Source: Chinchilla lanigera
Lineage: Eukaryota > Chordata > Mammalia > Rodentia > Chinchillidae
NCBI RefSeq assembly: GCF_000276665.1
Contig: NW_004955437.1
Span: forward strand, 3,306,931-3,370,930
DNA: 64,000 bases
Direction: 5' to 3'
The stretch's first letter is position 1. Every line of letters starts with the position of its first letter. Positions 57,501 to 64,000 of this stretch are shown here, one piece after another. A program made the translations under genes and the position numbers. The notes beneath the pieces are model-generated. The model did not search any database. It saw only the letters and a program-made list of their open reading frames with translations, and had not been told where the DNA came from.

Positions 57501-59739
57501 CCCAGCCCTTTTTATCTTTTGAGACAGGATCTTGCAAAGTGTTAAATTCCTCAGGCTGGGCTCAAACTTGCCATCTACCTGACTCAGCCTCCTAGAGAGC
57601 TGTGATGACAAGCATGCGCCACCAGGCCTGGGTCTTTCCAGGGATTCCCCCCCTCCCCCGTACCGGGAATCGAACTCATGACCTTGCGCTTGCCAGGCAG
57701 GCACTGTGCCGCTGAGCTAAATCCCCAGCCCCTTTCCAGGGATTATGACAGCTGACATACGCATTGTATCAGGGTACAGGGTGAGAGATCAAGAAGCAGG
57801 TCTTGCCCCTTCCTGGGAGACAGTCATCCTTGCTCTGCCGATAGGGTCTGGAACTCTTGCAAGGGCAGCCACCAAGGAAAGGAGCACCGGCAGCAGCTGG
57901 AGCTGGGTGTGGGGAGGAGAGGGGTGCGGGAGGCTTGGCTTAAGGTTTTAGGGTTCACAGGTGGTTCCAGCAGGAAGGGGGTTGACAGGAAGGCCAGACC
58001 TGGGTGACCAAGTGACAATGGAAGATTATTATGTTTCCTGCACAGGGGTTGATGCTGTCACGCAGGGGCCGGTTGAGGGATGGATGCTGGGAGGAATTTG
58101 CGTGGCACCTTCCATGTAGAGGCGGTCGTGGCTCTGGGTTGGGTCAGATGGTAGGAAGAGAAAGGGATACTTGTTTACAGGGACGCTAGGAAAAGGGTGC
58201 CAGTGTGTGCTCTGCCTTCTTCTCACTCGATTATTTCTGTGCCAGAAAAAACTGGTTTCAGCCAGGCAAGGTGGCACAAACCTGTAATCCCAGCATTCAG
58301 GAGGCTGAGGCAGGAGGATTGTGAGTTGGATGGAGCCAGTCTGAGCTACATAGTAAGATGGTATCTCAAGCAAGCAAGCAAGCAAGCAAGCTGGTCTAAC
58401 TGAAGCAGACCACAGATTGTTTACAACTTTCCCCTGAACCTGGCCTTTCAGAGTAAAATTCAAATCTCAGTGGGAAGTTTTTTTTTTTGTGGTACCGGGG
58501 ATTGAACTCATGACCTTGCGCTTGCCAAATAGGCACTTATGCCACTGAGCTATATCCCCAGCCCTTTTTTTAAACCAAGTTTGATTTTTGTTTTTTTTCT
58601 TCCGATACCAGGAATCAAACTCACGACCTTGCACTTGCCAGGCAGGTGCTGTGCCGCTGAGCTAAATCCCCAGCCCCTTCAGTGGGACGTTTGATAATCA
58701 CATTAGCCAGCAGCTACCACATTTTAAGTCTACCCTGCAGCCCAGTCACTGTTCTAACTTGTTTTCCTGGGGTTCTTTTGTTTTTGTTTTTTTCAAGATG
58801 GAGATCTCACTATATAGCCCAGGCTCGCCTGGAACTCACTATGTAGCCCAGGCTGGCCTTGAATGCACAGCACTCCTCCTGCCTCAGCCTCCTTAGTGCT
58901 AGGATTGCAGGCATGGACCATCACACATGCCCGGCTTTTAACTTGATTGCTGAGACACACCTGAGGCTGATCTATGAGCGCTCCTCTTTCAGTATTATTA
59001 CTAAAACTTTTTTGAAGGAAAGGGGGTTCCTGTAGCCTGTGCTGGCCCGGGAGACAAAATTAGAGAAAGGCAGCCGTAAGTCACTCCACTGCCATCTGCT
59101 GGAATCTGGTGGAATCAATGCCAGACAGTGGTGCCGGTTTAGAGGGGTGCTTTCCTGCTGTGTACAACCTGCCCCACCTTAGGGATCAGCTTTGAGCTCC
59201 CCTTGCTCCTGGAACAAGAGCTCAAGGTGATGGTCTTTCCCTTCCTCTGCCCCCTCCTAGCCAGATCCAGTGCCGGTTCTTCATGGAGGGGAACGGCCAC
59301 TGCCCCTTCAGATCCGGCTGCATCTACCTGCACCAGCTCCCGGAGCCGGCGCTGGCCTCCGCCTTTCCCTGTCCTGAGATTGTGCAACTGGTCCCGGGCA
59401 GCGAGGCTGGAACCGACGCAGAGGTTTACAGTGCACGACCACAGTGACTGCAAGCCTCTGACATCTGTAGAGAGGGTAGATGGTCCCTAGACCTAATGGG
59501 GCTCCCTTGTCCTGCGTGCGGCCCCCACCCCCAGTCCCTGAGGCGAACCCTGTTCCCTGTTCCTGGGCCCCTGTGGCTGAGGCTGTTCCCTCTCTCTCTC
59601 CCTGCAGGTGCCGGGCTCCACATTGTTCCTGGGACCCACCAGGCAAGTGGATGACGTGTCCTTCCCAGGCCGTGCCCCGGCCCTGGCCCTGGCCCTCGGG
59701 GGCCCTGAGCTCCTGCTGGATCTTGGTAGCTCCTACTAG
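51505..59739 (+). CDS. Compact makorin-family CCCH-RING-CCCH E3 ligase, complete CDS
   Basis: Eight exons, found by GT-AG sites and reading phase, join to 343 residues: 51505-51575, 54675-54725, 54809-55044, 56561-56658, 56788-56957, 57062-57172, 59261-59423, 59608-59739. Domains: CCCH finger C26/C34/C40/H44 (C-x7-C-x5-C-x3-H; YFQRGFC resembles the second finger of MKRN1); low-complexity linker 45-150; C3HC4 RING C162/C165/C185/H187/C190/C193/C211/C214; second CCCH C250/C260/C266/H270; short C-tail. All metal ligands are present, so RING-dependent ubiquitin transfer and RNA binding by the CCCH fingers are predicted from the makorin family. MKRN1's first and third CCCH fingers and its Cys-His motif are absent. 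Multiple introns argue against a MKRN1 retrocopy; an MKRN4-like paralogue is one possibility. Exons 2-7 are strongly supported; exons 1 and 8 rest on phase and splice signals. Confidence 0.82.
52763..52860 (+). mobile_element. ID SINE with 10-bp target-site duplication
   Basis: Near-consensus; TAAAAGTTCA at 52753-52762 and 52861-52870. Confidence 0.95.
52928..53138 (+). mobile_element. B1-dID SINE
   Basis: aagccacacgtgatggcaca, poly(A) linker at 53057-53075, then aggctgggactatagctctg. Confidence 0.82.
53559..54032 (-). mobile_element. B1-dID SINE split by an ID and a B1
   Basis: Reverse ID half 53559-53620 and reverse B1 half about 53905-54032 belong together. Between them sit a plus-strand ID (53637-53712) and a plus-strand B1 (about 53737-53895). 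Confidence 0.82.
53701..53736. repeat. Overlapping inverted repeats at ID/B1 junction
   Basis: TCCTGGTACT (53701-53710) pairs with AGTACCAGGA (53716-53725). AATAGTACC (53713-53721) pairs with GGTACTATT (53728-53736). The arms overlap, so the two hairpins exclude each other. Confidence 0.9.
54060..54240 (-). mobile_element. MIR SINE relic
   Basis: Reverse MIR core: gtaaggaagttgaggcacag, gaaggttaaataatttgttg. Confidence 0.6.
54387..54575 (+). mobile_element. B1-dID SINE
   Basis: aactcctgtaatccccgcac ... gagctggggatgcggctcag, poly(A); it ends about 100 nt before exon 2 of the makorin-like gene. Confidence 0.82.
54675..54725 (+). CDS. Makorin-like gene, exon 2 (first CCCH finger)
   Basis: Acceptor ctgacag ending 54674, donor gtaggc at 54726. 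The 51 nt encode VCWYFQRGFCCHGDRC, three of the four ligands of the CCCH finger; the His comes from the next exon. Confidence 0.85.
54809..55044 (+). CDS. Makorin-like gene, exon 3
   Basis: Acceptor gggcag ending 54808, donor gtgagt at 55045. Starts SYQH, completing the CCCH finger, then a basic, aromatic-containing linker ending GRSLSAS. Phase 1 out. The long open frame on the opposite strand (55137-54517) is a shadow of this GC-rich exon. Confidence 0.8.
55222..55325 (+). mobile_element. MIR SINE relic
   Basis: ataagtcacttaaccactct, then ctgtttcctcatttataaaa. Confidence 0.75.
55356..55468 (+). mobile_element. ID SINE with 14-bp target-site duplication
   Basis: ACTAAAGAAAGAGA is exact at 55342-55355 and 55469-55482. 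The body has lost one base in the usual gcaaggtcgtg (gcaggtcgtg). Confidence 0.95.
55572..55990. mobile_element. B1 (minus), truncated ID (minus), B1 (plus)
   Basis: 55572-55675 reverse B1; 55735-55800 poly(T) plus a truncated reverse ID ending at caagcgctt; 55827-55990 full-length plus-strand B1 (gctgggtgtagtggtgcacg). Confidence 0.82.
56222..56432 (+). mobile_element. B1-dID SINE
   Basis: gttgggtgcggtggcacata, poly(A) linker 56347-56370, gggctggggatgtagctcag, second poly(A). A clear example of the dimer. Confidence 0.92.
56561..56658 (+). CDS. Makorin-like gene, exon 4
   Basis: Acceptor ccctcacag ending 56560, donor gtagtg at 56659. Encodes 32 residues ending in LQNLDLTE; joins exon 3 and exon 5 in phase. 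No recognisable domain. Confidence 0.78.
56788..56957 (+). CDS. Makorin-like gene, exon 5 (RING)
   Basis: Acceptor ggctgcag ending 56787, donor gtcagt at 56958. Encodes VCGICRD...FGILPNCSHAYCLGC, closely like the RING of MKRN1 (VCGICME...FGILSNCNHTYCLKC), and stops at VIK before the final CPQC. Confidence 0.92.
57062..57172 (+). CDS. Makorin-like gene, exon 6 (end of RING)
   Basis: Acceptor ccttgcag ending 57061, donor gtgagg at 57173. Encodes ACPQCRVYSSYIIPYKFWV, which matches the makorin pattern CPECRITS..VIPSEYWV, then an acidic stretch and FTART. Confidence 0.9.
57454..57633 (-). mobile_element. B1-dID SINE
   Basis: Reverse: tggtactgaggattgaaccc ... atgcgccaccaggcctggg, next to a (CCTT)n-like stretch at 57436-57455. 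Confidence 0.88.
57647..57731 (-). mobile_element. ID SINE with 13-bp target-site duplication
   Basis: CTTTCCAGGGATT at 57634-57646 and 57732-57744. Confidence 0.96.
58260..58940. mobile_element. SINE cluster: B1 (plus), two IDs (minus), B1 (minus)
   Basis: 58260-58392 B1 whose tail is (GCAA)n at 58367-58391; reverse IDs at 58478-58568 and 58596-58679; reverse B1 at 58790-58940. Confidence 0.85.
59261..59423 (+). CDS. Makorin-like gene, exon 7 (C-terminal CCCH finger)
   Basis: Acceptor ctcctag ending 59260. Encodes CRFFMEGNGHCPFRSGCIYLH, the equivalent of the last MKRN1 CCCH finger. The donor at 59424 (gtttac) is weak. If it is not used, the exon reads seven more codons to TGA at 59445-59447, giving a 307-residue form. 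Confidence 0.88.
59608..59739 (+). CDS. Makorin-like gene, predicted exon 8
   Basis: Strong acceptor (tctctctccctgcag) ending 59607; in phase with GAG at the end of exon 7. Encodes 43 residues (VPGSTLFLGP... to LDLGSSY) and a TAG at 59737-59739. Followed by 3' UTR to AATAAA at 59924-59929. Confidence 0.6.
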   Translation: MPGSTLFLGPTRQVDDVSFPGRAPALALALGGPELLLDLGSSY

Positions 59740-59945
59740 CCTGGCCTTCTGCATGGTGGCAGGCCTTCCCCTGGCAGTTCGGTGGTGGGAAAAGTAGCAG
59801 GTCCTCCGCCCACAGTGGGGGACAGGAGGGTGGGAGGCCTCCCAGAGCAAGGGAGGCTCTTGCTGCTCACCAGGGCTTGGTTTTTAGCTTTACTCTCTTG
59901 TAGAAGGATTTGGAAAGAAAACCAATAAAATGCACCTAACACATG
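59740..59945 (+). other. Makorin-like gene 3' UTR and poly(A) signal
   Basis: Short UTR with AATAAA at 59924-59929 in the context CCAATAAAATGCACC, the only good signal downstream of exon 8. It independently supports this being a transcribed gene. Confidence 0.65.
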
Positions 59946-60101
59946 GCTGTGATGCCTGCAGTGGTCAGCTCCTACCCTCCCCGCACCGGGGGAGCAAGGT
60001 TGCCCCGCGTTCTGTCTCTTGCACTGTTATGGTAATGTGGTATCTGGAAAACTTCACTGGATGCTTGTGAGAGGATGACAGCAGGAAGGGCAAACACCTT
60101 T

Positions 60102-60122
60102 TGTGTGTGTGTGTGTGTGTGT
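60102..60122. repeat. (GT)n microsatellite
   Basis: About ten dinucleotides at the edge of a reverse B1-dID element. Confidence 0.95.
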
Positions 60123-60420
60123 CCCTGGGGATGGAACCCAGAGCCTTCATACGGAGCTACATCCCAGTTCTTTTTAAATTTTTTGTTCTGAGACAAGAGT
60201 CTCTCTAACAGGCTGGGGATATAGCTCAGTGGCATAAGCGCCTGCCTGGCAAGCACAAGGTCATGAGTTTGATCCCTGGTACCACACACACAAAAAATCA
60301 AATTAAAAAAAAGAGTCTCACTAAGTTACTAAATTGTCCAGGGTGGGCTTGAACTGGCGATCCTCCTGCCTCAGCCTCCCAGAGTGCTGGGTTACAGATT
60401 TGTGTGACCAACATCCAGCA
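60123..60420 (-). mobile_element. B1-dID SINE split by a younger ID
   Basis: Reverse ID half 60123-60170, reverse B1 half about 60305-60420. Plus-strand ID at 60211-60305 with near-duplicates AAGAGTCTCTCTAA and AAGAGTCTCACTAA on its sides. Confidence 0.85.
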
Positions 60421-60483
60421 AATACCATCACAAACATCAGCAAAAACAGTAATGACCTCATGGAGTCTGGGGAAGGGTCTCAA

Positions 60484-60484
<1 letters not shown>

Positions 60485-60531
<47 letters not shown>
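60485..60531. repeat. (CA)n microsatellite
   Basis: 47 uninterrupted bases of alternating AC. Confidence 0.98.
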
Positions 60532-60533
<2 letters not shown>

Positions 60534-60783
60534 CACCCCTGCCAGTGAACCATATTGAGAATTCTTCCTGCTGTTCTTCTTGCAGTTGGTTAGAAACCAG
60601 ACTGTAGCAGCTGGAGCCTAGTGGGAGGGAAGGGGGCTGTACTTGAGACTGTCATGGCAGTGCCACCCTCTTTATGGCATGCATGGCCCCACCTGCTGCT
60701 GGCCAGCCCTGCCCCGCCATCTAGTCAACCTCCTCTTCAAAGTTAGAACTGCTCCCCTGGAAGAGAAAGTGCCTGGGAGAGGG

Positions 60784-60945
60784 CCGGGCGAGGTGGTGCA
60801 CACCTGTAATCCTAGCACTCCAGAGGTTGAGGCAGGAGGATCAAGGTGAGTTCAAGGCCAGCCTGGGCTACAGATCAAGTTCAAGGCCAGCCACAGCTAC
60901 ATAGTGAGACCTTGTCTCAAAAAAAAAAAAAAAAAAAAAAAAGCC
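60784..60945 (+). mobile_element. B1 SINE, full length
   Basis: gccgggcgaggtggtgcaca ... agtgagaccttgtctcaaaa, long poly(A). Confidence 0.92.
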
Positions 60946-61304
60946 TGGAAGAAGCTAAGACACTAAGAAATATTCCTCAGTCTTTCCCACGAGTTCCATT
61001 AAAATTATTCTAGAAGAAAATGAAACAAAATTTGGCTTAAGTGAAAATCAGATCAAGCTCAGAATACTCCCAAGGCTCCGTACTATTCTGAATGAAAGCC
61101 CAGGTGCTCTGAGACCTATCTGCGCTCATCTGCAGCAAGTGCTGGGGCTCCAACCCTGCATCTGCCCCAGGCCCTTTGCTTGGCTTCCTGCTCTGCCTGA
61201 CAAGGTCTCCTACAAACTCCTGCCGGCTCGCTGACCTTCTCCTCCTTGGTTCCCCTTGCCTGATCACCCCGTTTGTTTATTTATTTATTTATTATTTTAT
61301 TTTA

Positions 61305-61388
61305 GTTTTGCGGTACTGCAGATCGAACTCACGACCTTGCGCTTGCCAGGCAGGCGCTTATGCCACTGAGCTATATCCCCAGCCCCTA
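61305..61388 (-). mobile_element. ID SINE
   Basis: Reverse: gcggtactgcagatcgaact ... ctgagctatatccccagccc. Confidence 0.92.
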
Positions 61389-61639
61389 TTTATTTTTTTA
61401 TTTTTTCATCCTGTTTAAAAGTACTGTCTTTCACCAAGCTGCGGTGTCCTGGAACGCACTTCTCGCAGTCAAACATGCTGCTGTGCGCTTATTTAGCTTT
61501 ATCCCTCCCCGCTGTGTGGGCAGCACAAGGGCAGTGATCTGTTGGTTCCCAACGCCGAGCCCCGGGCTTGGCTCGGTCAACACTGATAACTGGGTGCTTG
61601 CGGCGCAGAAGCCGGGCTTCTCCCCGTCTCCCTTTCTTT

Positions 61640-61990
61640 CTCCTCTGAAGGGAGCCTCCTGACGCCGCTAGCCGGCCTTAAACCCAAGCTCAGGAAGGCA
61701 GGGCGGCTCCTGTGAGCCGTGAAGGTGAGGCTGCTGCTCGGCGCGGGAAAGGCAGGGACCACAAGGATGGCAGCGGGCTTCGGCGCGACGCCATCCTTAG
61801 GGATATCGACCGCCACGCATTTCCAACCGTTAGTTTTTGGTATGTGGAAGGGTGGTAAATGGGCGTCAACTCTTACAGCAAGGCCCATGATCTACAAGCG
61901 ACAGGGGCGACGACTAAAATTAAACACAGCCTGGAGCCCTAAGCACCCAGGACCCTGACATCCCCCGCGCCCCACGGCTCCTGTGAGAGT
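61640..61990. other. Repeat-free CpG-containing stretch upstream of FANCE
   Basis: Unique sequence with clustered CpGs (gctcggcgcgggaaag, ttcggcgcgacgccatcctt). Open frames on both strands (61719-61958 plus, 61888-61577 minus) have no recognised homology. It may be the outer part of the FANCE promoter region. Confidence 0.3.
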
Positions 61991-61999
61991 GGAGGAAGA

Positions 62000-62300
62000 G
62001 GCTTGGGGTCAGCAGTACCGCCTCCGCCCCTCCGCCAGGCCCCGCCCACAAGCCGAATGCATGCGACCTGACTCCACCCACAAATCAACCTGTCGTTCTG
62101 GCTCCTCCCAGGTTCGCTGACGGGCCGAAAACCTGGTCCCGCCCACTCGCTCTCTGATTGGGTGTTTCCTGGCCACGCCCCTTCCGCCGTCTCTGGCGCA
62201 CCGCCGTCTCTGGCGCACCTCCGCCCGCCCGCCCCGTCCGCCCGCCCACTCCTTCCGCGCGGGAACCGGGCTCCTGCGGGCGCAGGAAGGGGGTCGTCGC
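62000..62300 (+). promoter_or_regulatory. FANCE: FANCE CpG-island promoter
   Basis: CpG-dense, TATA-less. It has several GC boxes (CCGCCCAC near 62042 and 62139, CACGCCCC near 62174), an inverted CCAAT box (ATTGG, 62157-62161) and E2F-like GGCGC motifs, typical of a housekeeping DNA-repair gene. A perfect 17-bp tandem duplication lies at 62185-62218. Confidence 0.7.
62185..62218. repeat. Perfect 17-bp tandem duplication in FANCE promoter
   Basis: The unit CGCCGTCTCTGGCGCAC occurs at 62185-62201 and again, unbroken, at 62202-62218, duplicating a GGCGC core about 85-115 bp before the FANCE ATG. Confidence 0.9.
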
Positions 62301-62545
62301 ATGGCGACCCCGCAGGCTGCGCCCCCTGGGGGTGAGGGCGCGGGGTCCGTGCCCTGGGCACCCCTGGAGGCCCCCGCCCGCCTGCTGCTGCAAGCGCTAC
62401 AGGCCGGGCCTGACGGGGTGCGGCGGGGCCTCGGGGTGCTGCGAGCGCTGGGCCGCCGCGACGGGGAGCCCCTCGACTGGAGCGGCCTTCTGGAGGCACT
62501 GTGCCAGGAGGAGCCGGTGTCGTGCCCTGGCGGACGCCTGGAGCT
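62301..62545 (+). CDS. FANCE: FANCE coding exon 1
   Basis: ATG at 62301 begins MATPQA; human begins MATPDA. Donor gtaagt at 62546 splits codon 82 (CT/G). Strongly CpG-rich. Confidence 0.95.
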
Positions 62546-63825
62546 GTAAGTCCTTGTCAGTGCAGTAATTTAGGGGGCCAGACTGAGCCCAGAGAGGTTA
62601 AATGGTCCCCAGGGCGAGGGGAGGAGGGGCCTGCTGTAGGCGCAATTGTAAGTGGAGTCAATTTGACTGAATTGTCGACTTTGACTGAATACTTGTACCT
62701 CCAAAAACCTGGAGTGCAGCTGAGAGTGGTGGTGCACACCTGTAATCAGGAGGCTGAGGCAGGAGGATCACCGAGAGTTTGAGGCCAGCCTGGACTACGT
62801 AGTGAGTTCAAGGGCATCCTGAACTACATAGTGACACCCGGTCTCAAAAAAAAAAAAAAAAATTGAATGTATTCTTTCTGTGTAAGTATATGTACTCATA
62901 TGAAACAGACACTTGTGTTAAAATTGTGTGCAATCTCCTGGATCATTATTTTTCCGCAAATATGGGAGTGGACTTTTTCCATTACATAAAACAAGCATGG
63001 AACTAGAGACTAGGTTCCAACGCAGAATCTTTTTCCTTTAGCTGAAATAGAAGTCCAGGAGTTCAAATAACAGGGCCAGGTGATAATAGATGCTCAATGA
63101 ACGCTGGTCAGCGGCCCCGGGCTGTCCCTTCTCCATCCTCCTGGCCGTCTGGGATGCAGGCTCCCTGTGGCGGGATGCTCTGACTGCTCGCTCTCCCTCT
63201 GCTCCCCAGGAGGCCACTGCTGCTGCGCCTGCCCCAGTTCTGCCAGAGGAACTTGCTGTCCCTGCTGATGGCTGTCTGGCCATCCCTGCCTGAAAGCCAG
63301 CTCCTGGCTGTGCTGCAGATCGCCCAGCAGGACTCCAGCTCTGCCCCTGATGCCTGGCTCCGGGCCCTGGGGAAATCGCTGCAAAGAGACCTTGGGCCCA
63401 GGGTCTCCGTGGAGGGAGCCTCTCTGCTGTCCAAAGGGTGCCAGGCACAGCTCCAAAGCCTTTGTAGGCGGCTGGGCCAGGGAGGCAGGAGGCTGAAATC
63501 GCCCCAGGCTCCAGACCCTGAAGGGGAAGAGGAGGACAGGGAGTCCCAGCCGGGAGGGAAACGCAGGAAGGAGCCAGAGGACGAGACTGCCAGTGCTGAG
63601 GGGGAGAGGGCCCCCAAAAGGTTCCGAGGTGGGGAAAGGGAAGAAGCGGAGGATGGTCGCGAGGAGAGGTCAGAAGCCCGGCCCTTGGGATCCCTGGCGG
63701 ATGGAGGCGGCGCATCACCCGTGAGGAGTCAGTCTGGCCCGCGAGCCTCGCCCTGTGGTGCTGTCCAGAGTCCGGGGCAGGCGCAGGGCCCAGCGGCGAG
63801 TGTGGAGCTGCCCAGAGCCCTCCAG
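62301..63825 (+). CDS. FANCE: Fanconi anaemia group E protein, first two coding exons (partial)
   Basis: FANCE is the nuclear core-complex subunit that links the complex to FANCD2 for interstrand-crosslink repair. Exons 62301-62545 and 63210-63825 join in phase to 287 residues, about the N-terminal half of the roughly 536-residue human protein. Visible: [10 protein letters not shown]...GVLRALG near the N-terminus, [16 protein letters not shown], then an acidic/basic region with two nuclear-localisation-like clusters (GKRRKEP and PKRFR) in the positions known for human FANCE, and a conserved SLADGG stretch. The C-terminal FANCD2-binding domain lies beyond the window. Reading past 63825 stops after eight codons, so 63826 (gtgggc) is the donor. 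Confidence 0.95.
62714..62862 (+). mobile_element. B1 SINE in FANCE intron 1
   Basis: gtggtggtgcacacctgtaa, about 13 bases deleted in the middle of the left half, poly(A) end. Confidence 0.88.
63210..63825 (+). CDS. FANCE: FANCE coding exon 2
   Basis: Acceptor ctccccag ending 63209, donor gtgggc at 63826, phase 0 out. Encodes helical-repeat-like leucine-rich sequence followed by the low-complexity charged region. The opposite-strand open frame of 226 codons (63718-63038) is a composition shadow. Confidence 0.93.
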
Positions 63826-64000
63826 GTGGGCAAGCTGGATTTGGAGCCGTAGGAGCGGTTGTTTATCCGTGGGGAAGGCTGGCCGTGCAGTTTCTCAAGT
63901 GGGATGACCCTGTCATCTGTGCACGGAGGGTGGGGAGGCGTGAGGAGGGGCTTGGGGAGGTGAGGTAGAACCTCTTGGGTCGAGGGACCTGGGCCCGTGG

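Larger units (their letters stand above)
57173..59260 (+). other. Intron 6 of makorin-like gene
   Basis: 2.1-kb intron, largely SINE (57454-57731, 58260-58940). Confidence 0.75.

Overview
The window is mammalian nuclear DNA, almost certainly from a rodent. Genes are split by GT-AG introns. Intergenic and intronic DNA is full of two rodent SINE types: ID elements (tRNA-Ala-like head, A-rich tail) and B1 / B1-dID elements (7SL-derived). Older MIR, L2-like and L1M 3'-end relics are also present. Murid B2/B4 elements were not seen, so I infer a non-murid rodent, but I cannot name the species. Gene order (PPARD then FANCE, same strand) matches human chromosome 6p21.31.

Layout. 1-34872 is 5' intron or 5' flank of PPARD. 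I found no coding exon there, only repeats and a few repeat-free islands, two of which look like candidate regulatory elements (4326-4641 and about 16390-16830). A 100-N assembly gap at 32352-32451 is flanked by an exact 300-bp repeat. 34873-47160 holds the PPARD translated exons: six coding exons joining in phase to 440 codons, a 5' leader with nested upstream ORFs, and a 1.7-kb 3' UTR ending at an AATAAA.

47160-51460 is repeat-rich intergenic DNA. 51505-59945 holds a gene I reconstructed from splice sites and reading phase: eight exons encoding a 343-residue CCCH-RING-CCCH protein of the makorin family, with its own AATAAA at 59924. It lacks the first CCCH finger, the middle CCCH finger and the Cys-His motif of MKRN1. 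60000-62000 is intergenic. 62000-63825 is the CpG-rich promoter and first two coding exons of FANCE, which runs off the right edge.

All three genes are on the + strand. PPARD is a lipid-sensing nuclear receptor, the makorin-like protein a predicted E3 ubiquitin ligase, and FANCE a Fanconi anaemia core-complex subunit. Nothing suggests they act together; the order is conserved synteny. The points most worth a second look are the compact makorin gene, the PPARD upstream-ORF cascade, two snap-back (template-switch) inverted repeats, the false duplication around the gap, and repeated re-insertion and microsatellite growth at the A-rich linker of old B1-dID elements.
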